Assembly (NCBI RefSeq): GCF_001685355.1
Contig: NZ_CP016438.1
Span: 5,890,001 to 5,954,000 of the forward strand
Direction: 5' to 3'
DNA length: 64,000 bases
Origin: Streptomyces lincolnensis
GTDB lineage: Bacteria > Actinomycetota > Actinomycetes > Streptomycetales > Streptomycetaceae
A program made the position numbers and the translations under genes. Positions within the stretch are counted from its first letter, which is position 1, and each line of letters opens with the position of its first letter. Under the pieces are notes generated by a model. It saw only the letters and a list, made by a program, of their open reading frames with translations, had not been told where the DNA came from and did no database searches. Below are positions 9,261 through 17,374 of the stretch, piece by piece.

Positions 9261-10460
9261 GTGACCGAGAAGGCCGACCTCCAGTCTGTGCTCGACCGTG
9301 CCGCGGACGGCGGGCGGATCACCCCGGAAGAGGCGCTCGACCTCTACCGTGACGCCCCGCTGCACGCGCTGGGCGCCGCCGCCGACGCCGTACGCCGCCG
9401 TCGGTACGCCGGTACCGAGCACATCGCGACGTACATCATCGAGCGGAACATCAACTACACCAACGTCTGCGTGACGGCGTGCAAGTTCTGCGCCTTCTAC
9501 GCCCCGCCCAAGGCCACGGACAAGGGCTGGACCCGCGATCTGGACGACATCCTGCGCCGCTGCGCGGAGACCGTCGAGCTCGGTGGTACGCAGATCATGT
9601 TCCAGGGCGGCCACCACCCGGACTACGGCGTGGAGTACTACGAGAAGCACTTCGCCGCCATCAAGAAGGAGTTCCCCCAGCTGGTGATCCACTCGCTGGG
9701 CGCGTCCGAGGTCGAGCACATGGCCCGGATCTCCAAGGTGAGCGTCGAGGAGGCGATCCAGCGGATCCACACCGCCGGCCTCGACTCCTTCGCGGGCGCG
9801 GGTGCCGAACTCCTGCCGGCGAGGCCCCGCAAGGCCATCGCGCCGCTCAAGGAGTCCGGCGAGCGCTGGCTGGAGATCATGGAGGCCGCGCACCAGCTGG
9901 GCGTGGAGTCCACGTCCACCATGCTCATGGGCACCGGCGAGACCAACGCCGAGCGCATCGAGCACCTGCGGATGATCCGTGACGTACAGGACCGCACGGG
10001 CGGCTTCCGGGCCTTCATCCCGTACACCTACCAGCCCGAGAACAACCACCTGAAGGGCCGTACGCAGGCCACGCTCTTCGAGTACCTGCGGATGATCGCC
10101 GTCGCGCGTCTCTTCATGGACAACATCGCCCACATCCAGGGCTCCTGGCTGACCACCGGCAAGGAGGTCGGCCAGCTGTCCCTGCACTACGGCGCCGACG
10201 ACCTGGGCTCGATCATGCTGGAGGAGAACGTCGTCTCCTCGGCCGGTGCCAAGCACCGCTCCAACCGCATGGAGATCATCGACCTCATCCGCAAGGCGGG
10301 CCGGGTCCCGGCCCAGCGGACCACGACGTACGAGCACATCGTCGTCCACGACGACCCGGCGGACGACCCCGTCGACGAGCGCGTGATGTCCCACATCTCG
10401 TCCACGGCGATCGAGGGCGGCACGGCCCACCCCGAGCTGAAGCTCCTCGCCTCCAACTAG
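9261..10460 (+). CDS. mqnC: Cyclic dehypoxanthine futalosine synthase MqnC (radical SAM)
   Basis: 399 residues. The radical-SAM cluster motif CVTACKFC has cysteines at 70, 74 and 77 (CX3CX2C) and is followed by AFYAPP. Other MqnC features are FQGGHHPDYGVEYYE and the C-terminal LGSIMLEENVVSSAG. The enzyme cyclises dehypoxanthine futalosine in menaquinone synthesis, using SAM and a [4Fe-4S] cluster in the cytoplasm. GTG 9261 is the start. Gene length and motifs are complete. The amidohydrolase-like gene starts 8 nt downstream and is probably co-transcribed. Confidence 0.96.
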   Translation: MTEKADLQSVLDRAADGGRITPEEALDLYRDAPLHALGAAADAVRRRRYAGTEHIATYIIERNINYTNVCVTACKFCAFYAPPKATDKGWTRDLDDILRRCAETVELGGTQIMFQGGHHPDYGVEYYEKHFAAIKKEFPQLVIHSLGASEVEHMARISKVSVEEAIQRIHTAGLDSFAGAGAELLPARPRKAIAPLKESGERWLEIMEAAHQLGVESTSTMLMGTGETNAERIEHLRMIRDVQDRTGGFRAFIPYTYQPENNHLKGRTQATLFEYLRMIAVARLFMDNIAHIQGSWLTTGKEVGQLSLHYGADDLGSIMLEENVVSSAGAKHRSNRMEIIDLIRKAGRVPAQRTTTYEHIVVHDDPADDPVDERVMSHISSTAIEGGTAHPELKLLASN

Positions 10461-10467
10461 CGCCACC

Positions 10468-11121
10468 ATGCTCACGATCCACGCCGCCGATCTCCTCGTC
10501 ACGGGGGATCGGCGGCCGCCCGTGCCCGGCGGCGCGATCCTCGTGGAGGGCCGGCAGATCGCCGCCATCGGCCCCTACGACCGGCTGGCCACCACCCACC
10601 CCACAGCCCGCGTCCGCCGCTGGCCCGGCGTCATCACACCCGGCCTGGTCAACCCCCACGGCCCCGAACTCCTCGAACAGGCCTACCACCCGGACCCCCG
10701 CGAGGCCGCCGACCTGGGCACCGAGCCCCTCACCGGCGACGCCCTGTCCAACCTCCCCATGACAGACACCCGTTGGGCCGCGAGCGCCCGCCGAGGAGTC
10801 CAACGCCTCCTCGCCCACGGCACGGTGGCGGTGGCGGGCACACTGTGGCGACCCGCGGTGGTGGACGCCGTGTACCGGGCGGGGCTGACGGTCGAGCAGC
10901 GATTCGCGGATCCGATGGGGCGTCCTTCTCTGGACCCGCTGGCCGGGAGGGACTTGGCGGAGGCCATCGTCCTGCCCCTTCCTCCGACCGGCGTGGACGC
11001 GCTCATCGACGCGACGTTCGCGGTTTTCGACGCCCCGGACGGGCCGGCATTGGAGAAGGCGGGCGCGGGAGTCTGCGTGGCAACGGTGATCAAGGGCCGC
11101 CTCGTGTACAGACGGCGCTAG
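10468..11121 (+). CDS. Short amidohydrolase/imidazolonepropionase-like protein lacking the metal site
   Basis: 217 residues, half the length of an active amidohydrolase. The N-terminal beta-domain ([15 protein letters not shown]) and the strand [10 protein letters not shown] align with the family signature PGLVNxHxH, but the second histidine of HxH is replaced. Most of the TIM barrel, with its remaining metal ligands, is missing. The C-terminal segment [15 protein letters not shown] resembles the closing strand of the composite domain. It begins 8 nt after mqnC, so a link to menaquinone synthesis is possible, but catalysis by the usual mechanism is unlikely. Confidence 0.75.
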   Translation: MLTIHAADLLVTGDRRPPVPGGAILVEGRQIAAIGPYDRLATTHPTARVRRWPGVITPGLVNPHGPELLEQAYHPDPREAADLGTEPLTGDALSNLPMTDTRWAASARRGVQRLLAHGTVAVAGTLWRPAVVDAVYRAGLTVEQRFADPMGRPSLDPLAGRDLAEAIVLPLPPTGVDALIDATFAVFDAPDGPALEKAGAGVCVATVIKGRLVYRRR

Positions 11122-11124
11122 GGA

Positions 11125-11180
11125 CGCCCCTTCAGGGGCGCGGGGAACTGCGCGACCAGCCACAACAAACCCGCACCCGG
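11125..11180. repeat. Dispersed Streptomyces intergenic repeat, short form
   Basis: The segment containing TTCAGGGGCGCGGGGAACTG and then CGCGACCAGCCACAAC matches a short element I recognise as scattered through Streptomyces intergenic regions. It lies between the stop codons of two convergent genes. A longer relative sharing the CAGGGGCGCGGGG core is at 54931-55012. Confidence 0.65.
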
Positions 11181-11191
11181 CACACAACCCG

Positions 11192-12211
11192 TCACCCCGC
11201 AAACGCTTCCCCGAACGCCCCCGCCCCCTGCACCACCCCACTGCAATTGGTCAGCGCGTCATTCTCATCGGCGTCCCCCGCCACACACTCCTGATCCCTG
11301 AACGTCGACCACATCGACACCCACGCAACCCCCTTCTCCGCAGCAAACGCCCGCACCTGCCCCGCATCGGACAATGTGAACGTCTCCCCCTCCACATCGT
11401 TCACCCCGATCATCGAGGTCAACGCCATCCCCCGCCACGCAGCGGCATCAGACGTACCGAAGACATCCATCAGCTGATCATGCGCGGAATTCGCCGAGGT
11501 GATCGCGTAATCCCCCATGTCACCGTCGTAGGACTCCCCGTAATTCATCGTCATGAGATTCACCGTGGAGACCTGCACCGCACTGTTGTTGGCGGACTCC
11601 AGCAACGCCAGCCCGTCCGCGTCCAGCCCCGACGGCATCACCGGCAGCGTGAAGGACACGTCGAGATCGGTCCGTTCCTTCTGGAGCAGCGCGATCGCCT
11701 CGGAGCGGACGTCGACACTGTCGGAGTCGGTCAGTTCGTCGCCCTCGATGTCGAAGTCGGCCTGATCGGACCCGGCCGCGTCGAGCGCCGTACCGTACGC
11801 CTTCGCCAGTTCCGCCGCGTTGTCGCAGGTCGCCGCGAGTTCCTTGCCGGAGGCGCCGCCGAAGGAGACCCGGACGGTGGCGCCGCCCTCCTTGAGCCGT
11901 GCGATGCGGGACTTCACGGCCGAGTCACCGATGGGGTCCGAGTCGTTCCACTTCGGTGTGCAGCCGCTGCCGGTGGAGATGACGAAGGCCAGGTTGTACG
12001 TCGTAGGAGAGCCCGCGGAGTCGAGGTCGGAGGCGTCGGTGGCGCTGACGTACGGGGCGTAGGACGTGACAGGCGTGGCCGGCGCCTTGTCCGAGGTCTC
12101 GGCGGACTCCGTGCTGTCGGACTCCGTGCCGTCGGATGCCGTGGAGCACCCCGCGGTGGCCAGGGCGAACAGGCAGACGAGCCCGGCCGCCGGCTTCAGG
12201 AGACTCCGCAT
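11192..12211 (-). CDS. GH18-like (chitinase-type) lipoprotein
   Basis: 339 residues. The signal peptide ends at ATAGC, a lipobox-like site, so it is likely a lipoprotein with Cys near residue 22. The motif [10 protein letters not shown] fits the DxxDxDxE catalytic signature of glycoside hydrolase family 18, with the acid/base Glu in place; [10 protein letters not shown] is the SxGG strand. The later NLMTMNYG matches the family's conserved beta-strand 6. It should hydrolyse a beta-1,4-GlcNAc polymer or be a related chitinase-like protein. No chitin-binding domain is visible. It is convergent with the mqnC operon. Confidence 0.8.
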   Translation of the reverse strand: MRSLLKPAAGLVCLFALATAGCSTASDGTESDSTESAETSDKAPATPVTSYAPYVSATDASDLDSAGSPTTYNLAFVISTGSGCTPKWNDSDPIGDSAVKSRIARLKEGGATVRVSFGGASGKELAATCDNAAELAKAYGTALDAAGSDQADFDIEGDELTDSDSVDVRSEAIALLQKERTDLDVSFTLPVMPSGLDADGLALLESANNSAVQVSTVNLMTMNYGESYDGDMGDYAITSANSAHDQLMDVFGTSDAAAWRGMALTSMIGVNDVEGETFTLSDAGQVRAFAAEKGVAWVSMWSTFRDQECVAGDADENDALTNCSGVVQGAGAFGEAFAG

Positions 12212-12385
12212 GACGTATGCACCCGCTCTCGTGATGTCTGTCGGAGGGGAAATGTCTCACAGGCGACCGGACGAGACGGCGGGGTACGTGGCGCCGCACC
12301 GACCATCTCTGGGACCTGGCGGGGGAGAAGCGCCCAAGCTGCTCCCCTGAGCGGTTGCCGGGGACCGTGCTGCAAGAATGGCGAG

Positions 12386-13081
12386 GTGACCCGCGCCTCT
12401 CTGAACAAGCAGCCGCACGAAGTCGCTTCGATGTTCGACGACGTGGCGGAACGGTACGACCTCACGAACGATGTGCTGTCGCTCGGCCAGGACCGGGTGT
12501 GGCGCAAGGAGGTCGCCAAGGCCGTCGACGCCCGCCCCGCCCAGAAGATCCTGGACCTGGCGGCGGGCACGGCCACGTCGTCGCTGCCCTTCGCCCGCAC
12601 GGGCGCGTACGTCGTCCCCTGCGACTTCTCGATCGGCATGCTCCAGGTCGGCAAGCGCAAGCACACCTGGCTGCCGCTCACCGCGGGCGACGCCACACGG
12701 CTGCCGTTCCAGGACGATGTCTTCGACGCCGTCACGATCTCCTTCGGGCTGCGCAACGTCCAGGACACGGACGCCGCGCTGCGCGAGATGTACCGCGTGA
12801 CCAGGCCGGGCGGACGCGTGGTGATCTGCGAGTTCTCGCACCCGACCTGGGCGCCCTTCCGGACCGTCTACACCGAGTACCTGATGCGCGCCCTGCCCCC
12901 GGTCGCCCGAGCGGTCTCCTCGAACCCCGACGCGTACGTCTACCTCGCCGAGTCCATCCGCGCCTGGCCCGACCAGCCCGCCCTGGCCGAACGCCTCCAG
13001 AAGGCCGGCTGGTCGAAGGTGGCCTGGCGGAACCTGACCGGCGGGATCGTCGCCCTGCACCGGGGCGTCAAGGAGAGCTGA
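12386..13081 (+). CDS. menG: Demethylmenaquinone methyltransferase (UbiE/MenG family)
   Basis: 231 residues from GTG 12386. The SAM motif is [12 protein letters not shown] and the UbiE signatures [17 protein letters not shown] and [10 protein letters not shown] are present. It methylates the demethylated naphthoquinone in the last or near-last step of menaquinone synthesis. The open frame upstream of the GTG is only antisense to the GH18-like gene, so the short start is preferred. AAGAAT ends 6 nt before the GTG and no clear Shine-Dalgarno is seen, suggesting a leaderless message. The 3' end overlaps the convergent PASTA gene by 14 nt. Confidence 0.92.
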   Translation: MTRASLNKQPHEVASMFDDVAERYDLTNDVLSLGQDRVWRKEVAKAVDARPAQKILDLAAGTATSSLPFARTGAYVVPCDFSIGMLQVGKRKHTWLPLTAGDATRLPFQDDVFDAVTISFGLRNVQDTDAALREMYRVTRPGGRVVICEFSHPTWAPFRTVYTEYLMRALPPVARAVSSNPDAYVYLAESIRAWPDQPALAERLQKAGWSKVAWRNLTGGIVALHRGVKES

Positions 13082-13433
13082 ACCCCGTGGTGCAGCGCAC
13101 CGCGTACGGATCGTGCGGCTCGTCCAGCTCGCGCTGAAGCCCGCCTCTGGGGGGTTTCGGCAGACGCGGCTCGCGGATCCCTCCGCCACCACCGTCACCC
13201 GGACCGAAGTCGAACCACACGTAGACCACCGAGTCCCGCGGCACCTCCGCGCCGGGCTGCGGGTACTGGCGTACGACGTAGTCGACCACGGTGCGGTGGA
13301 AGTCCTGCCGGTCCGGCGCGTTGACGAGCAGTCCCTGCGCCTGGGCTGTCTCGCGGGCGTCCACGGCCATGAGTCCGACCAGACGCGGCACGCGTACTTC
13401 GGGTGTCTTGGGCGTTATGTGCACAGATGTCAC
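13068..13433 (-). CDS. Small single-PASTA-domain protein
   Basis: 121 residues from GTG 13433. Residues about 12-77 ([20 protein letters not shown] to [10 protein letters not shown]) match one PASTA repeat, a beta-lactam/muropeptide-binding fold usually found outside bacterial kinases and PBPs. No signal peptide or membrane segment is visible, so this copy would be cytoplasmic unless the start is wrong. The glycine-rich tail ([11 protein letters not shown]) is low complexity. Function unknown; this is a familiar small Streptomyces protein. Confidence 0.75.
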   Translation of the reverse strand: MTSVHITPKTPEVRVPRLVGLMAVDARETAQAQGLLVNAPDRQDFHRTVVDYVVRQYPQPGAEVPRDSVVYVWFDFGPGDGGGGGIREPRLPKPPRGGLQRELDEPHDPYAVRCTTGFSSP

Positions 13434-13538
13434 CCCCAGCGGTACTGGCAGGGTAACCCCGGGGTCACGGCGGCCGGAAGCGCTGAGTTTCCATCTGTGG
13501 CAGTTGGTGACGGTGAGTGAGGAAAGCGGAGGACGGCC

Positions 13539-14117
13539 TCACAGATCCAGCCGGTAACAGTGGCCCTCGCGGTGGGAGGGCTGGGGGACTTGGGGGGTCT
13601 GGGAGGCCGTGTGCGATCCCGACAGGGCCGCAGGGGCCGCCGGTTCGGGGACCGGTGCCCTGAAGACCTCCGCGAGCCGCATGCCGAGCCGTCGGGTCAC
13701 CGCGATGGAGCGCGTGTTGCGGGCGTCGACCATCGCCACGACGCCCGGCACCCCCGCCTCGCGCACCCGCTCCAGCGTCATCCGCGCCGCCGCCGTGACG
13801 TACCCCCGGCCCCAGTACTCCCGCCCCAGCCGCCAGCCGATCTCGATCTCACCCGTCGGCCCCCAGCTCCGCTCCCACGGCTGGGCGCCGGTGAACCCGA
13901 TGACCTGCCCGGACTCGTCGAGCACGGACCACAGGCAGAAGCCCCGCTCGGCGTCGTGCCGGCGCTGGCGGGCGGTGAGTTCCTCGTAGACGGACAGCTC
14001 CGCCGTCCTGCCGCCGTGGAACTCCATGACGTCCGGGTGGGCGAAGGCCCGGTGCCAGGCGAGGGCGTCCTCGTCGGTGGGCACACGCAACCGCACTGCG
14101 GGGAGAGCTCGGTTCAC
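13539..14117 (-). CDS. GNAT-family N-acetyltransferase (RimJ/RimL-like)
   Basis: 192 residues from GTG 14117, chosen for the GAAGGG Shine-Dalgarno 7 nt upstream and because the fold begins with VRLRVPTDEDALAWHRAF. The acetyl-CoA segment is IEIGWRLGREYWGRGYVTAA, the pattern of RimJ/RimL-type GNAT enzymes. The later VVAMVDARNTRSIAVTRRLG is also conserved. The C-terminal 40 residues are variable. Substrate unknown: a protein N-terminus or a small amine. It is divergent from the geranylgeranyl-reductase-like gene. Confidence 0.85.
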   Translation of the reverse strand: MNRALPAVRLRVPTDEDALAWHRAFAHPDVMEFHGGRTAELSVYEELTARQRRHDAERGFCLWSVLDESGQVIGFTGAQPWERSWGPTGEIEIGWRLGREYWGRGYVTAAARMTLERVREAGVPGVVAMVDARNTRSIAVTRRLGMRLAEVFRAPVPEPAAPAALSGSHTASQTPQVPQPSHREGHCYRLDL

Positions 14118-14214
14118 TGGGCAGCCCTTCAGCCGGGTGATCAATCCTGCTGAATAGACTGCCCCTGTCCAGTGCCGGTCGGCACGCAGATTCCGAACTT
14201 GGGGAGATCCCGCC

Positions 14215-15528
14215 GTGACCGCCGTGACCGAGCCCCACTCCGACCCCTTTTCCGAGAACACCGCCGATGTGATCGTCGTCGGCGCGGGGCCGGCCGGCTC
14301 CACGACCGCCTACTACCTCGCCAAGGCCGGACTCGACGTCCTCCTGCTGGAGAAGACCGAGTTCCCGCGCGAGAAGGTCTGCGGTGACGGCCTCACCCCC
14401 CGCGCCACCAAACAGCTCGTGGCCATGGGCATCGACATCTCGGAAGAGGCCGGCTGGCTGCGCAACAAAGGCCTGAGGATCATCGGCGGCGGTGTCCGGC
14501 TCCAGCTGGACTGGCCGGATCTCGCCTCCTACCCCGACTACGGACTCGTCCGCAAGCGCGACGACTTCGACGAGCAGCTCGCCCGCCAGGCCCAGAAGGC
14601 CGGCGCCCGCCTGTACGAGCGCTGCAACGTCGGGGCCCCGATCATCGACGACCGCACCGGCCGCATCACCGGCGTGCACGCCAAACTCGGCGACGCCGGT
14701 GAGAAGCGCGAGGTGACCTTCCGCGCCCCGCTGGTCGTCGCGGCGGACGGCAACTCCACCCGGCTCTCCCTCGCGATGGGCCTGCACCGCCGCGAGGACC
14801 GCCCGATGGGGGTGGCCGTACGGACGTACTTCGAGTCACCGCGTCACGAGGACGACTATCTGGAGTCCTGGCTGGAGCTGTGGGACCGCCGCGGTCCCGG
14901 CGAGGACCGGCTGCTCCCCGGCTACGGCTGGATCTTCGGCATGGGCGACGGCACGTCCAACGTCGGCCTGGGCGTCCTCAACACCTCCAACTCCTTCAAG
15001 GAACTGGACTGGCGCGAGGTCCTGAAGGCCTGGTGCGCGTCCATGCCGGAGGACTGGGGCTACACCCCCGAGAACATGACCGGCCCGATCCGCGGCGCCG
15101 CCCTCCCGATGGCCTTCAACCGCCAGCCCCACTACACCAAGGGCCTGCTGCTGGTCGGCGACGCCGGCGGCCTGGTGAACCCCTTCAACGGCGAGGGCAT
15201 CGCCTACGCCATGGAGTCCGGCCAGATCGCCGCCGACGTCATCGTCCAGGCCCACGCGCGGTCCACTCCCGCGGGGCGCGAGATGGCCCTCCAGCGCTAC
15301 CCGCGCGTGCTGAAGGACACCTACGGCGGCTACTACACCCTCGGCCGCGCCTTCGTGAAGCTCATCGGCAACCCGAAGGTCATGAAGATCGCCACCCAGC
15401 GAGGCCTCACCCACCCCCTCCTGATGAAGTTCACCCTGAAGATGCTCGCCAACCTCACCGACCCCACGGGCGGCGACGCGATGGACCGCATCATCAACGG
15501 CCTGAGCAAGGTGGCCCCGAAGGCGTGA
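14215..15528 (+). CDS. Geranylgeranyl reductase family flavoprotein, candidate menaquinone reductase (MenJ-like)
   Basis: 437 residues. The FAD motif VIVVGAGPAGSTTAYYLAKAG is followed by the family-specific LLEKTEFPREKVCGDGLTPR. The second FAD segment is LLLVGDAGGLVNPFNGEGI. The family reduces isoprenoid double bonds of chlorophyll, archaeal lipid or menaquinone side chains. The actinobacterial member MenJ reduces menaquinone in mycobacteria. Its place between menG and nuo fits that role here, but this is inference. GTG 14215 has GGGGAG about 8 nt upstream. TAGACT (14153-14158) is a plausible -10. Confidence 0.9.
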   Translation: MTAVTEPHSDPFSENTADVIVVGAGPAGSTTAYYLAKAGLDVLLLEKTEFPREKVCGDGLTPRATKQLVAMGIDISEEAGWLRNKGLRIIGGGVRLQLDWPDLASYPDYGLVRKRDDFDEQLARQAQKAGARLYERCNVGAPIIDDRTGRITGVHAKLGDAGEKREVTFRAPLVVAADGNSTRLSLAMGLHRREDRPMGVAVRTYFESPRHEDDYLESWLELWDRRGPGEDRLLPGYGWIFGMGDGTSNVGLGVLNTSNSFKELDWREVLKAWCASMPEDWGYTPENMTGPIRGAALPMAFNRQPHYTKGLLLVGDAGGLVNPFNGEGIAYAMESGQIAADVIVQAHARSTPAGREMALQRYPRVLKDTYGGYYTLGRAFVKLIGNPKVMKIATQRGLTHPLLMKFTLKMLANLTDPTGGDAMDRIINGLSKVAPKA

Positions 15529-15716
15529 CCGACGTGGGCGGTGAGGGCGCGGTCCAGCGCCTCGCCGCCCTTCTCGGTCAGTACGGCGAGCGCGGCCCGT
15601 CGGTCGTCCGGATCGGGGTCGCGGCGGATCAGCCCTTCCTTCGCCATGCGGTCGGCGAGCCGGGTGAAGCCGCCCGAGCTGAACGCGACGGCCTCCGCCA
15701 GGTCCGTCACGCGCCT
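15529..15716 (-). pseudogene. Remnant of a MarR-family regulator
   Basis: Minus-strand translation reads VTDLAEAVAFSSGGFTRLAD then RMAKEGLIRRDPDPDDRRAA and LAVLTEKGGEALDRALTAHV. This is the recognition helix, wing and C-terminal helix of a MarR regulator. The N-terminal half of the domain is absent; upstream the frame runs straight into a terminator hairpin with unrelated sequence. No start codon or ribosome binding site is present. The fragment abuts the geranylgeranyl-reductase-like stop codon. Confidence 0.7.
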
Positions 15717-15717
15717 C

Positions 15718-15750
15718 AAGGGCCGCAGCCCCCGAGCGGCTGCGGCCCTT
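15718..15750. terminator. Perfect 13-bp hairpin terminator
   Basis: AAGGGCCGCAGCC (15718-15730) and GGCTGCGGCCCTT (15738-15750) are perfectly complementary around a 7-nt loop. It lies 64 bp beyond the stop of the minus-strand NlpC/P60 gene and can also end plus-strand transcription. Confidence 0.75.
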
Positions 15751-15813
15751 GCGACGTGCGACGTGAGTCGTGTGTCGTCGGTGTGTGTGGTCGGTCCTTT
15801 AGGGCACCCGCTC

Positions 15814-16629
15814 CTAGAGCACCCGCACCGCGCCGGTCGGCGGGTCGTACGACAGCGACTTCTCGGCGACACCCGTGGACGGGTTCTGCGCGCCGACGAA
15901 CATGCCGTCGCCGACGTACACCGCCACGTGGTACGCGCTGCCCGCGCTGCCCCAGTACAGGATGTCGCCCGGCTGGAGGTTGCTCAGAGAGACCTGGGTG
16001 CCGGCGGTCGACTGGTCCTGCGAGACACGCGGCAGGTCGACACCGATCTGGCTGAAGGCCGCCTGCACGAGGCCGGAGCAGTCCCAGGAGTTGGGACCGG
16101 TGCCGCCGGAGACGTAGCTGTCGCCGACCTGCGACTTGACGAAGTTGACGATCGCGGCGGCCGAACCGGTGGCCGTGGACGTGGACGTGCTTGTGGACGC
16201 GCTGACGCTCGCCGAGGCGGACAGGGAGGTCCGCTCCGTGTCGCGCGTCGCGCGCTCGGCAGCGGCCTTGCGAGTGGCCTCCTCGGCGGCCTTCTTACGG
16301 GCCTCGGCCTTCTTCTTCGCCTCAGCGAGGTCCGCCTTGGCCTGCTTCGCGGCCTTTGCGGCGGCCGCGTCACGCTCGGCCTGCAGCTGGTAGTTCGCCG
16401 CGGCCTGCTGTGTGGCGTCGGCGGACTCGGCGACCTGGGTGGCCATGTCGGCCGTCAGGGTGGGCAGTTCGAGGGTCTGCGTCACGGGCTCGGCAGCGCT
16501 CGCCGAGGCCGACGCGCCCGCCGCTGCCATGCTGAGGACGCCACCGGCAACTCCGGCACGCACGGCGAGACTCGACGTCGCGCTGCGGCGGGGTTTCCGG
16601 TGGCTGCGTATGTGAGCGGTGTGGGACAT
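15814..16629 (-). CDS. Secreted NlpC/P60 cell-wall hydrolase
   Basis: 271 residues from ATG 16629 (MSHTAHIRSHRKPRR). A long signal peptide ends near ASASAAEP. An Ala/Lys/Glu-rich coiled-coil region follows (AERDAAAAKAAKQAKADLAE), then a Ser/Thr linker. The NlpC/P60 domain spans the last 115 residues: catalytic Cys in SWDCSGLVQAAF, His in AYHVAVYVGDG. It should be a D-Glu/DAP endopeptidase acting on peptidoglycan outside the membrane. A longer frame to 16686 exists, but the later start gives a normal leader. No ydaO-type riboswitch motif is seen upstream, unlike the LysM/SLT gene at 45-46 kb. Confidence 0.88.
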   Translation of the reverse strand: MSHTAHIRSHRKPRRSATSSLAVRAGVAGGVLSMAAAGASASASAAEPVTQTLELPTLTADMATQVAESADATQQAAANYQLQAERDAAAAKAAKQAKADLAEAKKKAEARKKAAEEATRKAAAERATRDTERTSLSASASVSASTSTSTSTATGSAAAIVNFVKSQVGDSYVSGGTGPNSWDCSGLVQAAFSQIGVDLPRVSQDQSTAGTQVSLSNLQPGDILYWGSAGSAYHVAVYVGDGMFVGAQNPSTGVAEKSLSYDPPTGAVRVL

Positions 16630-16663
16630 GAGAACAACCGGTATCAGGGGCTCCTCCATACCT

Positions 16664-16831
16664 TCAAGAAACGTGTGCTGCGCCACAGTTGTTCAATCGG
16701 GACCCCGAACGTCGGGCGTGTCGCTCTTTATTGACGCCGTAACGGACATTGCGGACGCGTGCGATCCGGCCTGTGATCATGGGCTTTCGTAGATACGCCC
16801 GAATTGCCCTCCGCCTACCACTGGTTGCCAT
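16664..16831 (-). CDS. Possible small basic ORF upstream of the NlpC/P60 gene
   Basis: 55 codons, starting MATSGRRRAIRAYLRKP, ending 34 nt before the NlpC/P60 start. A strong AAGGAGG lies 11 nt upstream of the ATG, but it is inside a GCCTCC-loop-GGAGGC hairpin that could mask it. The peptide is Arg-rich with no recognised domain. It may be a leader peptide, a short gene, or simply untranslated leader sequence. Confidence 0.25.
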   Translation of the reverse strand: MATSGRRRAIRAYLRKPMITGRIARVRNVRYGVNKERHARRSGSRLNNCGAAHVS

Positions 16832-17249
16832 GAGTGGCCAAGCCTCCTTCTCGGAGGCCTCTCGCGAATGTGGCGGAGGTCACGCAACGATTACGAGAAG
16901 GTGCGCGTCCTGTGTCCGGATCTCCTCCGGCCGCGCTCGTGAACGCGTGCACGCGTCCACATCGGGGTGCATGACGCCCTCTGATGTGTGAACGCCGTCC
17001 TCTATCAAGTGGGTGTGTCCAGCACCAATTTGCATGCAAGGGAAGCATCTTGATATGGAGACGCCCCGCTCAGAGCGCTGCGACGGGCGGAAATGTCACC
17101 TCTCGTGACCGCTCGGACGCTTCTCGTACGAAGATCGACGGTCTTCCGGCTTCATGATCCTTCGTCAGGTGGTGGAGATCACAAAGCTTGTGCAATACCC
17201 CGTGTCGCAGATCACAGACCGGCAGGCATAAGATGCGGGTCAGTTGGGC
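16832..17249. other. Intergenic region between NlpC/P60 gene and nuoA
   Basis: No convincing gene is seen in about 540 bp between the small ORF and nuoA. It holds the divergent promoters, a perfect 10-bp palindrome TTGCATGCAA (17030-17039), and a TAAGAT -10-like hexamer (17229-17234) that could belong to the nuo promoter. Confidence 0.5.
16938..16953. promoter_or_regulatory. Rex-operator-like sequence, second site
   Basis: CGTGAACGCGTGCACG matches 13 of 16 positions of the Streptomyces Rex operator core TGTGAACGCGTTCACA. It lies about 430 bp upstream of nuoA and nearer the NlpC/P60 gene. It may be a chance match. Confidence 0.3.
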
Positions 17250-17267
17250 TTGTGACCTGCTTCACAT
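17250..17267. promoter_or_regulatory. Rex operator of the nuo operon
   Basis: TTGTGACCTGCTTCACAT matches the Rex operator pattern TTGTGAA-N4-TTCACAA at 12 of 14 defined positions. It lies 108 bp before the nuoA start and about 16 bp after the TAAGAT -10-like hexamer at 17229-17234. A repressor bound here would block transcription initiation. Rex senses NADH/NAD+ and controls respiratory genes including nuo in S. coelicolor. Confidence 0.75.
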
Positions 17268-17374
17268 GTTCGCGATCTTCGCCGGGACGGGCGGGGTTCG
17301 CGGAGCTGATGAGGCGGGCCGGGAGTCCGATGCCATCGCCAGCAGTCAGTGCCGACTGAGAGGAGCGAGGAGCG

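Noticed and set aside
11480..12385. Long N-terminal extension of the menG frame
   Set aside because: The sequence is Arg/Gly/Val-rich antisense to the GH18-like gene; the UbiE fold begins after GTG 12386.
15541..16734. Plus-strand frame of 397 codons
   Set aside because: Antisense to the NlpC/P60 gene, which has a signal peptide and catalytic motifs.
16664..17060. Possible second c-di-AMP riboswitch before the NlpC/P60 gene
   Set aside because: The GGGGGACCCA, GGTGAA and CAGCTCACC blocks are all absent on the minus strand.
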